Source: Setoptus koraiensis
Lineage: Eukaryota; Arthropoda
NCBI GenBank assembly: GCA_048013815.1
Contig: CM106585.1
Coordinates: 17,918,001 to 17,982,000 of the forward strand
Length of the DNA stretch: 64,000 nt
Reading direction: 5' to 3'
Shown piece after piece: positions 1-13,050 of the stretch. Within the stretch, counting starts at the first letter, position 1; each line of letters opens with the position of its first letter. The position numbers were made by a program, and so were the translations under genes. Below the pieces are notes generated by a model. The model was not told where the DNA came from. It did not search any database and was given only the letters and a program-made list of their open reading frames with translations.

Positions 1-1
1 A

Positions 2-1135
2 TTACAAGACTTTGAATTTGATCAATTAAGTGAGCCACAGGTTGCATTTGAGTTCGATTTTTCCGATATCAGTACTTTGAAACTATTTGAAACAAAAGCA
101 CTTGATTTCAAGGTGGAAAAGGATGTTATTGAGCCAATGATGGCCTTCATGTGGTGGGATATTACCCTAATCACTGAGAAAAATGCTTATTCTAAGCAGG
201 ACATATTATTGAGTTGTGCTCCCACTTGGGCTCTTCCAGAAGGTCCCCTCAACAAAGGAATGCCTACAGAATTCCCGGTATGGAGAGACCATTGGATGCA
301 GGCTATCTACTACTTTTCTTCTACAGTCACTTTAAGGTCCACGATAATCCAAGCCAATGATAAAGTCACTATATATTGCAACCATGATGACTATTCCTTA
401 TGGTTTGACCTGAACCCTCATCTCAGCTCTGTAAAACAACCAATATCCTGTTCTTGCGGTCTTCATCTCAGACTCAGTAGAGATAGATTATCTATGTTGA
501 ATGATAATCAACGATTGAGTCTATTTTCCGATGCACTAGAAGAATGCATGTTGAGATTCATAGTCGAAGATAGGCAAGAAATAAGAGTATTGTTCATTGG
601 CCATATTAGTTATCTTCCCATAATCATAGCCAAATATCCTCAAGTGAGTCAAGTTTTTTTCTATGATAATAGTAGTGACGCTAACTATACAGAAAATTTA
701 TACAGAACATTAACGAGTGAGAACAACTGTAATGCCGATATAAAACGTATCGCTTTTGATTATGATGAAGATTCAAGTCATTTATCAGAGTCAATAGATT
801 TGATAGTAACCGAGCCATATTTCCAAGTTGTTGGTCTACCTTGGAATTTACTACATTATTGGAAGATTTTGGATGATTCTGGAATAGCTACTGAAGGTAA
901 ACTACTCGTAACCAACGCCTCCATAAAATGTATACTTATGGACTTTGATTATTTAGGCAGGATTAGAGCAGACGTCGGGAGTTGCCAAGGCTTCGATTTA
1001 AAAGATTTCGATACTATGATGAATAGCTCTAGGGAATACTCAGATCAATCTATTGAACCTCAACCACTATGGGAATACTCTGGTAGATCACTACAACCTG
1101 AAGCTACAACGTTATTTGAGTTTGATTTCAACAAG
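2..1135 (+). CDS. PRMT7: PRMT7 (protein arginine methyltransferase 7), C-terminal half, partial exon
   Basis: PRMT7 monomethylates arginine in histones and RNA-binding proteins and has two tandem methyltransferase-like modules; this exon covers most of the second, catalytically degenerate one. The frame is open from base 2, so the 5' end is missing, and the exon ends at 1135 with an AAG|GTGTG donor. Family hallmarks I recognise: DHWMQAIYYF (about residue 97 from the window edge), HDDYSLWFDL, CSCGLHLRL, a degenerate SAM-binding strand (VLFIGHISYL), VTEPYFQVVGLPW matching the vertebrate LLGEPFF..LLPW segment, and QPLWEYSGRSL followed by FEFDF. Vertebrate PRMT7 continues about 120 residues beyond this point, and none of that is found downstream. 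Codon use is AT-rich, unlike the genes after 38 kb. Family assignment is from remembered protein motifs; I am confident of PRMT7 over PRMT9 because of the DHWMQ, DDY and PLWEY blocks. Confidence 0.86.
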
Positions 1136-1175
1136 GTGTGGTATATATATATTAATAATTTTGTAATATATATTT
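1136..1175 (+). other. Start of a PRMT7 intron, cut off by the C-depleted block
   Basis: A GTGTGG donor follows the coding exon and leads into ordinary AT-rich intron sequence (TATATATATATTAATAA). After about 40 bp the composition changes abruptly to a G run and C-free sequence. No acceptor or next PRMT7 exon can be found in the window. Confidence 0.7.
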
Positions 1176-1183
1176 GTGGTGGT

Positions 1184-1208
1184 GGGGGGGGGGGGGGGGG
1201 GGGGGGGG
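1184..1208 (+). repeat. 25-base poly-G run at the left edge of the block
   Basis: An uninterrupted G run marks the junction between the PRMT7 intron and the C-depleted block. Runs this long are often sequencing or consensus faults, so it is a natural place to suspect a misjoin. Confidence 0.9.
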
Positions 1209-1991
1209 TGTGTGTTTTTGTGGGGGTGGTGTGGTTTGGGTGTTTTTGTTTTTTTGTTGGGGTGGTGTGTGGGGGGTTGAGAGGGATTATGGATTGGTGG
1301 TATTGTTTTTAGTATTGTGTTTTGGAATATTATTTTTTGGGTGGTTGTTTTTTATTGTGGGTAGTATTGGAAGGTATGAATTTTAGGTGTTGTTATAAGA
1401 TAATTGGATTGAAGTTTGGGGAAATAATAATTATTTAGTTTGATGTGATACATAGAAGCGAAGGGATGTGTTAGGGTTGATGAGGGTGGAGTTTAGAGAA
1501 TATTGCCTGGTTAATTTATTAGTAGGTATAATAGAAAATTACGTATAATTGGAAAAAGAAAATCAGGAAATTGATTTATCGAGATATAGTGAAGGGGGGG
1601 GGCGTTTACTGGAGGTTAAGAGGTGTGTTGACTTATTAGTGTTGGGTGGGGGTAAGGAAGGGTTGGTAGGAGTTGGGTTTAAAAATTGGAGAGTGGTAAT
1701 GGTATGGAGATTAAATTTAATAAAAGATATGCCGGATAAGTTAGGGAGATGCCGATATTCTTAGATGTGTCGTTGTCTGGGCGGAGTGAGAGTTGGGGAT
1801 TAAATTTATGGATCAAGGGTGAAGGCAGTGTGGAGGGGTGGAGAATACTATGGTTAAAGGAATAAAACTTGGTGATAGAGATGGAGATAGGTTTGGGGTG
1901 CGGGGGGGAGGATAAGTGGACGGTGGAAGGGATGAGTGTGGTGGATGTGTTGAGAATGTGGATTATGTTGGGTAATAGGGGGGTGAGGGGT

Positions 1992-2046
1992 GTGTGCATC
2001 AACGTTGTACTTTAGGATTACGGCTAGACTCTGAGCGAACAATGGT
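1992..2046. other. C-containing island in the block (copy A)
   Basis: About 55 bases with normal C content (for example GCATCAACGTTGTACTTTAG) between C-free flanks. I see no gene in it. The matching stretches of copies B and C near 18.9 and 35.4 kb have no such island. Confidence 0.6.
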
Positions 2047-5000
2047 GAATAATGGTGGGACATTGCAAAGTTGGGAGATTGAGGTAGGATTGTGGATAGA
2101 AATATGGGGGATAATAGGGCAAGGGGATAGAGAGAATGACTATATGATGGTCTTTTCTAGGATCTGTGGAAATATTGGTGAAGGGGTGTTGAGAGACGAT
2201 ATTTCGCTAAGTGGCTAGGGTTGAGGGGAAGGGTTCTTAAGAGTTTTAGGTGTGGGGTGAGATAAGTTCTGATAAAGGGGGGAAGGTTAGAATGGTATGG
2301 TTTGATTGATTCTGTGAAAGAATGAAGGGGTGAGGGAATGGAGTGAGGGGGGGGTGGTGGGGTAGGTGAAGGAGGAAAAGAGGTGTGTAAAGTAGATATA
2401 GATTGGTGTGTGAGGCATGCTCAGTGGAAAGGAGTGGAGAAGGGTGGTATGGGTAGGATAGGGGGGGAAAAAAGGAGGGAAATTATGGGTAGTTGGTGGT
2501 GGTATGTGAGGAGGCATGTCGGGAGGGGTTAGTGTGGATGATGGTGGGAAGGGAGTAATTGGGGAAAGGTGATAATGGTAGGATCTGTAATGGAGGGGGG
2601 GGATTGTAGAGTGATGCTGTTGGGGGGAGGTGTGGATGTTTGTGAAATTGTATAGTTAAGGCTTAATGGGGGTTGGGGGGGTGTTGGTTAGTGAGGAAGA
2701 TTTAGGTATTGTAGGGGATTATGGTGTATGTGGGTTGGTGGATTGGGTAGGTGATGAGAGATTGAAGGGGAAGGGTATAGGGGAGAGGTGTAGGAAAGTG
2801 GGAGTGGGGGTTGATGGATGTTGATAGGATGCTGGGGATGTGAGGAAAGAGGAGAAATGATATGGAGGGAGTGAAAAAGTTTATAGGGGAGAAGTATGTA
2901 AGAGGTTAGGGAATGGTGGGGAGGGATTGGAGGAGATATTTTTTCGGGAGGTTGGAGAGGAGTGGGGTGTAGGTGGGTAAGTGTTGATGGGGGGATAAGA
3001 GATGGTGGGGAGGTATTTTATTGAAGGATATGGGTTGGAGAGAGAGGTTGATTTGGGAGGATATTTTGATAAATGAGATGAGTGGTATAGGAAATATGTG
3101 GGTTAAGGAGGGTGTGGATTGGAGTGATTGTGAGAGGGGAATTTTTGGGGTAGAGGTGGAGAATGTGTATAGGAAGTTGGAAGAGGGGATGAGGGGTAGA
3201 TATTTATTGATGGAGGGGTTGAGGGGGGATGAGTAGAATTAAATTGGGAAGTGTGGATAGGGTTGGGTTTGGAGGAATACTTGGTGGGGAATGATGGTGA
3301 GTGAGGGGTGTAGGGAAAGGGGGGAGGGTTGGGGGGGATATAATGTGATTATTGATGTGAAGTTGAAGGGGAGTAGAGGGAATAATTGGGTTGGAGTTAT
3401 AAGAGAGATTTGTTGATAGGTAATTGTTTGAGATAGGGGGTTTTGAAGGTAGAAAGAAGAGGATATTGATTTTGGATGAGGAGAGATTGAGGGTGGTATT
3501 ATTTTGGGGTGGGAATAATTAGTGGAATTGGGAATTGAAAGAATTGGGGGGAGTTTGGGATGGAGTATTGGGGGGATGGGTATGGTTTGTTTATTTTGGA
3601 AGGGGGAGAGGGGGTTGAGATGATATTGGGGTTGATGGGTTATATTGATGAAGATTTGGGGGATGTAAGGATGGGGGGATTGGGGGGGGTGGGGGGGGGG
3701 TAATATGTGGAAGGTTAGATTGGGGATATATATATGGTATTTTGGTGTTGATAGGGGTGTGGGAAGGGAGTTGGGGGGGTGTTTGATGTGGAGGATGGTG
3801 GTAATGTGGGTTGATGATATGGAGTTAGGGGGGTTTGGTGTTGGGAGTGTGTAGGAATATGGTTAGGGGGAGGGGGGTTAGTGTTTGTTTGGTATTAGAT
3901 TAGTAGAAAGGGGTATTTAGTATGGATGGTATAGGTTGATAAAGGGTGGAAAGAGGAGGAGAGTGTGATATTAGTATGAGGGAGGAGGGGAAGTGAGATA
4001 AAAGAGGTGGAGTATGAGGATGAGAGGGGGGATTTTGAAAATTGGGAGATAAGAGTGAGATATAGTTAGATTAAGGTGTAGGTGGAGAATTGTTGATTTT
4101 TGAATGTAGTGTTATAGGATGGATGGTGAGGGGGGGGTTGGGGGTTGATAGTGTTTTTTTTGTTAAGGGGAGTGTGATGGGTAGGGATTATGAGATGGGT
4201 ATTTTTGGGTGTTGAGTGAGGTATTTTTGGTTATTTTTTGAGGGTTGGTGTGTGGGGGGGGTTGGTGGATGGTGTGTTTAATAGGGGGGGGTTGATTGTT
4301 TGTTTTTGTGTGATGAGTTAGGAGTAGGGTATTTTAGTTTTTGATTGTATTGAGTGTGTTTTGAGGGGTGGAACGTTGGGTGGTAATTGGAGTAGGTTGA
4401 TAATTGTTAAGTGGGGGTTGTGGAAGTAGGTGGTAGGGTATTAAGAGGGTATGTGTGGGGGTGTGGAGGATGTAAATATAGTATTTAAGGGCAACTAGGG
4501 ATGGGGGGAGAGATGGATTGTTAGTTGACATAGTGAATAGAATAGAGAAGATGAATTGATTGTTTAAGAGGGGAGGAAATAGTGAGTAAGGAGGGGATGA
4601 GAAAGGGAGTGTTGTAAGGGGTTGGGATGAGAGGGAGATAATGTGGTAATGGGGAAGGATTGTAAATGTGAGTAGATGGATGTTTGTAGGTTGGGGGGAG
4701 GTGAGGATAATTGGAAAATGGGGGAGGTAGGAAAGGAAGTGGAGGGGATAGGAGAGTGTAGGGGGGGGGGTGTGTGGGAGTTGGATAGGGAGGGAATTTG
4801 ATTAAAAGATATGGAGTTTGGGTTGAGGGAAGATGGTGTTGTGGGGGAGTAGGGGGTAAGTTGGGAATGAGGAAGAGTGAAATGGATTGGAGTTTGGAGG
4901 AAATGATGGTATGGGGGGTATGTTGTAGGATGGAGGGGGTGTGGGTGTTGAGAGAGGTGGGATTATGGGAGAGGTTTTTAGTTTGTTGTGGGATGGGGGT

Positions 5001-5561
5001 GGGTAAGGGTAAGTGTGGGAGGGGAATGGGGGGATGAGTGGAAAATAAGTTGGGGGAAGTGAGAATGATTGAGGGAGTGGGAAGTAGGGAGGGATTGTGT
5101 GAATGGATAGGAGGGGTGGGTTTGTTAGTGAGTAAGATGTGATAAGTTATAGGAGAGTTTGATTGGGAGGAGGGGTAGGAATGGGGGGGAAATAGGGAGG
5201 TTGGGGAATTTGGGGGGTGTATAGGATATGTATTAGAAGGAATTGATGGAATGATGGATTTTGGAATAGGTTAGTGATAAGGGGGGAAAGAATTGAACGG
5301 GTTGGAGGAGGGATGGGATGAGGGGAATATGTTGAAAATGGAGGGGGAATGTGGGGAAGGTGGGGTTGGGTTAAGGGTGAGGAAGGTGGAATAATATTGG
5401 GAGGGGTTAGAGGGGAAGAGGTAAATTTAGAGATTTTGTAGGGTAATTGTGTGTGTTAGGATTGTGGGAATGGTGTATGAGGGGGGAAGAATGGGGTGGG
5501 GTTTGAGTTGGGAAGAGGAAATAATGAGTGGGGGAATGTGAGGGTAAGAAGGATTATGAAT

Positions 5562-5656
5562 AAAAAAAAAAAAAACAATAAAAAAAAACAAAAAAAATAA
5601 AAAAAAATAAAATTAAAAAAAAAAAAAATTATATAAAAAAATAAAAAAAAAAAAAA
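5562..5656 (+). repeat. A-rich tract specific to copy A
   Basis: About 95 bases that are nearly all A, with scattered T and two or three C. The flanks (GGATTATGAATA before it) align to copy B near 22140, where the tract is absent. It is an insertion or expansion in one copy, or a local consensus failure. Confidence 0.75.
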
Positions 5657-8600
5657 TTTGTATGTTAGAAGTGGTGTGGAGTAGGGGGGAGAGATGGGAG
5701 GTAGAAGGGTGAATTGGGTGTGGGATTATAGGTATTGTAGTGTTGTAGGGTGTTGGGGGGGGGTAGTGATGGTGTTGGGGTAGAGTGTGTGTGGTGTTGA
5801 AGGGGGGTGGGGGATATATAGGTGGAGTTGTATTGGGATTGTATGAAGATGGGTGAAGTGTGGGGGATGAGAGGGGGAGGGATAAGTTATGGGAGAATTT
5901 GCAGAGGTTTTTGGATGATAATTAGGGGGGGGAGAGAGTGGGGGGTGGAAGGTATTTTACATTATTGGTAATGAAGTAGGGAGAGTGTGGTGAAAGAGAA
6001 GAGGAGGGATTAGTTAAATAAGTAGAGGATAATGAATTTGGGTGGGAGGGATTGGATAATTGAGAAATGGGAATGGATTATTGATTGGGGGGATAGTGAA
6101 TAGTTGGGGGGGGGAATAATGTATATTAGTGAGATGGGGAGGGGGGAGATGGTTGATGGTGTGGGGTGGGGGGGGGGGGAGGGGGGGGGGATGGGATGAG
6201 TGTGTTTGTTGGTTTTTGTGGTTAGTTTATAATATTTTTGATAATGTATGGTTATAGAATTTTTTAGAGTGATTGTTAAGAAGGTGGGGTTATGGATTAG
6301 AATGGTTGTTGTTTAAGGATAGGTTGATAGAGAGAGTGATAGGGATATTTGTTTGTGAGTGGTTGATGGGAGGGTGGGGTTGGGTGGGGAGTAGGTGAAT
6401 ATGTGTGAGTTTATAGGGGATGTGGTTATAGGGAATTTTGGATGGGTGATTGGTGTGAAGAGTTTAAGGAAATAGTATAGTTATGGGGTTTATTAGGGGG
6501 GGGGATTGTGGGTGTTGTTTGTTGTGGGTATTTTTGTTTTGTTATAAAGTGGAAATGGGAGAAAAAAGTGTTAGTTAAAAGTAGGGGAGGTTAGGAATGT
6601 GAGTATTGGAGGGGGATTAGTGTGGAAGTATAGATTTTGGTATTGGATATGTGGTTGATGTAGAGAAATTATTATTATTTGTTTTTTTTGTTTGTGGGTG
6701 TATTGTTATAGGGAGGGAGGGTTAATGTAGTTGGTTTTATAAATGAGAATGATTGAGGATTGGTGATTAGATGAAAGGGGTGTAGGGTGGTGTAATAAGT
6801 TAGAAGGGGGAAGTTAGGGGTAGGGGAGTTTGATAGGATGAGAGTGAAATAAAGGATAATTAAGGGGGTTATTTAGGGAGGGAGGGAGGAAAGGATGAGT
6901 AGAATGATTTGGTGAATTTGAGAAAGGGAATGGGGAAAGTTGTGGTTTTGGGTTGAGATGAAGGGGAGATGTTTGTTTTATGATTGTATTTATTAGTTTT
7001 TGGTAGGAATTGATGATTGTTTTAGGAAGAGGTAATGGTTTAGGAGTGGGATGGATTATTGGGTGGAATGAGTGTTTATTGATTGCAAGGGTTGGATATG
7101 AGGATGAGGTTGGGATGTAGGTTGGGGAGTGGTATGGTGAGGGAAGAGGGGGGGGGGGGGGGTTGTTGGGGTTGGTGGAATAGTTGGATAGTATTATTAT
7201 TATGATTATATTATAGTTATATGTGATGGATGATGTTGGTAGTTATTAGGATTATTTGTACTGAATGGGGGGGGTTGTAATGGTTGATGAATGGGTATGG
7301 GGAAATAGAGAGGGAAGTAATGGAGTGGAGAGGGGTTGGGAAATAAGTTTGATTGGGGGGGAATGGGGATATAGGGGGAGAGGTATTTAAGAGAGGTGAT
7401 ATAAAATATGGAATTGGGGGGGTGAGATTGTTTTATGTTGTAATTATTTATGGGGAGTAGATGGGTAAAAGAGTGGGGTATATAAGAAGGAGAGGGGATA
7501 AATATGTGAGTAATTTGTAATAGATTGAGATGGAATGGTGGGAATTTAATAGGGATTTTTGATGTTGGATATTATTATTATAAAATAGTTGTGAATTGTG
7601 GTTGAAGATGGGAATTTGTGAATGATTGTGAAATTTGTTAAGGGTTTAAGGGGGAATAGGGGATATTGTTGATATTGAAGTTGTTAGAGTTTTGTTGAGG
7701 AATTTGATTTGAATTGAGAAAGGGTAGGAGAGGGGAAAGGGGAAAAAGAGAGAAATTTTTGTAATAGGGAAGGTGAAAATTGGGTTGGGTTTAGTATGTA
7801 AATTTTGGAAAGAAATGATGGTTAGTAGTGATGGGATTGTGGGGGTAATGGGGGGGAGAGTATTATATGTTGTAATTTATTGAGAGTATTGAATAGGATA
7901 TGTTTGGATTAATGTAGAGAATTAGGATTTATTTGGGGAGGAGATTAGTTAATTAAAAAGAATGTGAAGAGTATTGGGTGGTGGATTATTGGGTGATGAT
8001 AAGGAAATGGGTTTGAATGGGATAGGTGTTAGAGAGGGGAAGAGGAAAGTGTTTTTTGTTTTGATTTGATGTAAAATATGGTTGTATAGAATTGGGGGGA
8101 GATTAGTAAGAGGGGATGGAAAAGAGTGAAGAGTGAGTAGGAGAGTAATAGTATTAATGAAATAGAGTAGTGAGATATTAAATTGTTGTAAGAAGATAAA
8201 TGGGGGGGAGTGGGATATTTTTGAGGGGGAGATGAGTGATTGATTTATAGGTAATTTGTAAGTAGATGATTAAGTTTTAGTTAGTTAGATGAGAGGTATG
8301 AGGGGAAGGATGTGGATTATGAATATAAAATTGGATGAGTAAGATTATAATTTATGTTAGGAGGAAAGGAATAATTGGATGTGAGAAAGAAGGAAGATTG
8401 AATATTTTTTAATGATAGATAAGATGTGTGGATTCGAAGAGATTTAAGATGTTTTAGTGTGTGGTTAAGTAGAGATAGTGAGATTTATAAGTAGTATGGA
8501 TGTAAGTGGAGGGGAGTTTGGAAGTGAAGATGTTATTTTTAATGAGAGATTTAGTATTAAATAGGAGGTAGATTGTGATTAATGGGGTAGGGGGGATATA

Positions 8601-8708
8601 GAATAATTTTTGATAGTGGGTAGTGATGAATAAAGATAGGGGATGTAAAAATGATGATGGGGTTATTGTGAGGAATATTTGGATAATGTTTAGGAGAAAT
8701 TATGATTA

Positions 8709-8831
8709 GACTTGGAAATAGAATTGGATAGAATTTTGGGATGGTTAGGGAATTGGTGGAGTGGGTCGGGATACGATGGCAGAGGGTTGACGAGTAGAAC
8801 AAATGGTTGTGGCGGTAAGTTGGTTGGGGGG
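8709..8831. other. C-containing island in the block (copy A)
   Basis: About 120 bases with scattered C, G, A and T in normal proportion (for example GGGTCGGGATACGATGGCAG). It lies at about the same unit position as the island at 24986-25215, the only clear case of islands coinciding in two copies. The island sequences themselves do not align well. Confidence 0.55.
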
Positions 8832-10463
8832 CAGAAGGGATTGAAATAGTTAGGAATGTTGGAGTTGTTATAAGATTAGTCTGATTAAAGAATAATTAGG
8901 TATAGTGGGATGGAATAAAGATTGGAAGTAGTTTTAGGAAGAATGTTATGTTGTGTGATTTTATGGAAATTGGTAGGGTGGGGGGATTGAGAATGGTATG
9001 GTGATTGGGGGTGGGATGAGAAAAATGGGTTAGTAAGTTGAGGAAAGATGGTTATATTGATTATTGAATGTTGAAATGAGGGGGTGGATATGGAGGGGAA
9101 TTGTGAGAGTATGGGAGAAATTAGGTTGGGGGGATTAGTTTTTTTGTGATGAAGTTATGAGGGGAATGGATGGGGGGGAGAGGATGTTATTTGAGTGAAA
9201 GATTGAGATTGGGAGGATGGATAGTGGTTTGTGGAGGGAGTGAGGGTAATTGATGAGTGATTGAAGGTTGGTGTGTTTTATGAGGAATTTTGGGTTTTGG
9301 GGAGAAGATATTGATAATGATTTGAAGTGGGAATGTAATTTAGGTTGATTTTTGGTGGGGTGAATTGATAAATTATATATGGGAATGAAGGTTTGTTTAG
9401 AGGATTGTGGTTTAGAGGAGTTGGTGAGGGTGAGGGGTTATATGGTAGGTTGGGTGGGGGATGAGGAATATTTGTATATATAAGAGTGGGGGGTAATAGT
9501 GAATGGGGTATTATGGTGTTTATTATAGGGGTTATTGGTAGTGGTTTGTTAAAGTAATATAGGGATTGATGTGAGAAGTATTGGTGAGAAGATGTGATAT
9601 TGATTGAAGATGATGTGGAGAAGTTGGGGGAATATTGGAGGATGAGTAATTTGGGGAAATTTTATTTATTGGATTTTATAAGGTATTAATAATTGGTTGT
9701 GAAGGGGGATATGGGGGGTGGGATATTATGGATGGTGGGGTTGGAGATTTTTGTTTAGAATTGGGGGTGGGATTTGGATTTATTGAATTGGGGGTTATAG
9801 GATTAATTTTTAAGATGGAAATGATTGAGGTTTGGAGAGTATGGTGGAGTTTGTTTAATGTGAAGGGTAATTATGGATATTGTGTAGGTGGGGGATTTTA
9901 AGTTATTGGGAATATGGTTGAGTGGAGATAGTATTGAATGTTTGGGTGTTGGTTTGGGAGGAGGTTGTTGAATATAGGTGGTATGTGTGGGGTGGGAGGT
10001 TTATGGTATTTAATTATAATGTGTTATGTAGAGATAAATGTAGAAGGAATTGAAGGGAGGATGGGTTGGTTTTGGTTGAAAAGTAAGTATTGATTAATTG
10101 GTAATTGTTGATTTTGGAAATTATTGAGTTGGGGAAAGAGTGATATTATATAGAAAGAATGTGTTTATTTTTGTATAGGGAGGGTAATTTGTGTAGGAGT
10201 TAGGGTTGAAAGTATGATTGGATAAGTTGGGGATTGATGAGTGTAATTGGTGTTTGGGGATATTGTGAGATGAGAGGAGTATATTATTGGGGAATGACGG
10301 AGGGAGTGGGATGAAATTTTAGTTGGGTTTAGGGTGTGAGGAAGATAAGTAGTGTAATTAGGTATAGTTGGGTTGATTGGGGGGGGGGAGTTGAGGATTA
10401 GTAATTGTAGAAGGATTTAAGGGTGATAGGAGTGTGGGAGAAGATTTGTGGGTTGAGGAGAAT

Positions 10464-10525
10464 CTCATAGCGTTATCTAATTGAGAAATGGAGTATAAGA
10501 AAGTGATTTTTGAGTGGACCTAGGA
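10464..10525. other. Short C-containing island (copy A)
   Basis: C reappears in AATCTCATAGCGTTATCTAA and again in GGACCTAGGATG. The matching part of copy B (about 26763-26830) is nearly C-free apart from one GGCAATCGG. No gene is recognised. Confidence 0.5.
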
Positions 10526-12719
10526 TGTGGTTGGTGAGTTAATTAGAATGAAGGAAGGAGAATTTAAGTATTGGGTAAGGATAATGTTGGGTGGTGAAGT
10601 GATGTATAGATAGATGGTAATTGATAAGGGATTTAGTTGGGGAAGGATGGGTGGGAGTAGAGGATTATGATTATTTTGAGTATTATAAGGGTGGATGATT
10701 GGAAAAGGGGTGTGTGATGATTTGGTATTAAATTTGGATGTTAGCTTAGTGGTAGAAAATTTTTTGTTGGTTTAGGGAATGGATAGGGGTTATGGGTTAA
10801 GGGAAGTGTGTTATTGGATTTAAGGTGTAGAGTATGAATGATATGATGTTGAGTAGTGGGAGTATATGTATGTTAGGGTGGGATTGATGAAATGGGGTTG
10901 TTATATGATTGGTGTTCATGGGTTTTGGGGTGGTTTGTTGAAGTTGGAGGTATGGGATTATATTAGTGGAGGTTGTTTGGGAATGTTTGAAGTGGGATAG
11001 TTATTAAGGATGAGGTGCGGGGGGGGTTATTGGAAATGGAGGGAAATTTAATTTATGGTTAGATAGAAATTGGTAGATGGTGGTGATAGGATTTGAATGA
11101 TTGGTGAATTTGGATGGAGAGAGGAGTTGTGAAAGGGAATTTGGGAGAAGATGATGGGAGGGGATGGTGTTGTGGGGAATCTGAGAGATTGTTTGTGGGG
11201 AATTAATGGGGTGGAAATGAGTTTTAAGTGGATATAGATTGGAGGTGGAGGGAAATATGGGGTAATTGTGAGTTGTGGGGATGTGGGATGGGTAAGGTGG
11301 TAATTGAATTTGTTATTTATTGGAATGGAGGGGAGAGTTGTGTATATTGAATGATGTTTATAGAGTATGATTTGTAGTGTGGGGGATAATAAATTTGTAT
11401 TGGAAGTAGGGTTGTTAATAGATTTTGGAGAGATTGTATGGGAAGTGGAGAGATATTAGGAATATTAATATTTTATTGTGTTTGGGGAGAGTGATAATGG
11501 TGTTAAGATTGGGGTGTTTTATTATGGTGGAGAGAATGGATTAAATGGAGGGGATGTTTGTTGGGGGGTGGGGTGATGTATTTGGTTTATTAGTGGTAGG
11601 GGGGTTGATTGTTGATAATAGTATTGTTTTAGGGGTTATTATTGATTGGTGTGATGATATTAGTTTGATGATTTAAGTATAATTTATATTATAGGATATG
11701 GTGAAGAGGTATGGATGAGATAATGGGTGGGTGTTGAGTTAGGTTGGTTGTGGGGGATTAGTGTGAGGGGGGGGTTAATTAGTGGGTAATTGTTTTTATT
11801 TAAAAGAGGGAAATGAAGAGTAAGGAGTGGGAGGGAAAGGAGTGTGGGAGGGGGGGGGGAAGGGTTTTGGAGTATGGAAGGGGATTGAAGAGAGGAGAGG
11901 TTTTGGATGTGGATATTTGGTATGGATGAATTGTGGGGGGGATAGTTTGAATGATTGGAGGGGGGGGATGAGTTAGGGGGATAGTGGGGTGTGGGAATAA
12001 TGGTGGGATGAGTGTTTGGGGGGATTTTGGGGGTTTGATTTAATATTTGTTAGGGGTGGAGGATGGGTGTGAGTAATTGTGGAAATGTGGGGTGGATTGT
12101 TGGTGAGTGGTGGAAATGTTGGAGTGGATGATTTGTGAGTTGATGGGGTTTTGAGTTAAGGATTAGAAATAGGAAGAGAGTTGAAGAAAGTTTGTTGATT
12201 TGGAAGTTGTGTATGGGGTGGGTAGGGGGGGTAGTGGTGGGTAAGATGTAGTGAATGTTGATGTAATTTTGAGAATTGTTGGTGTTTGGAATGTTAATTA
12301 TTTATGTTGTGGAGAGGTAGTATTTGAGTGGTAGAGGGTTTTGTTTGTAGGGTTGAAGATATGTTGATTTTAGGTAGGGGAGTGAGGGATGTTAAGGGGA
12401 GATAAGGTTGGGGAAGGGTGTTTGGGGAGGTGTGTGAGGATAGTAGTGGTGAAGTGTTTTTTTTGGTAGATAGGGTGGTGTGGAGTGTTGTGGTTTGTTA
12501 GTTGTGGAATTGTATTGTAGAGGTGGGAGGAAGTGAGGAGTAAGTGTTTGAGATTATGGAAGGAGAGTGGGATAAGAGGTTTTATGTGTATATTGAGGGG
12601 TGGAGATGATATGTGTTTGAGTGAGAGTCGGTGAGGTTGGTTTAAGATTGTTATGTGTGGGGGGGTATTGATGTGGTGGGATGGGATTTAATGTTGGTTG
12701 TGATATGGGATTGTTAAGT

Positions 12720-13050
12720 TGACTGTTGCAGGGGCGTGGTTGGATAGGACCGTAGTGACTGGAGATGATATGTAGTAGATAGCAGCAGCCAAGGGCTAGC
12801 CATAACGGATTGCTGGAATGATTGAATTGGGGTGTGAGGGATTACGAGGGAGTCAAATAGGTGAACTAATCTATTTGATGTCCGGCTTAGATGTTAAGTG
12901 GAGCTGGTGTGAGGAATTGACAAAACTATTGATGAAATTAAGTGCGATTAAAATTAAATGTTAAAACGTGATAGATTGGGCGGGTGGGTGGATTTGAGGG
13001 GATATGGTAGGTGTGCGTTTTTGAGTTAGATATGGACAAAAGGTGGTCAT
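12720..13050. other. C-containing island, largest in copy A
   Basis: About 330 bases with ordinary composition, including AGCAGCAGCCAAGGGCTAGC. The flanks align to copy B near 29050 and 29421, but the matching interior of B is C-free and does not align. There is no convincing open frame or RNA motif. Confidence 0.6.
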
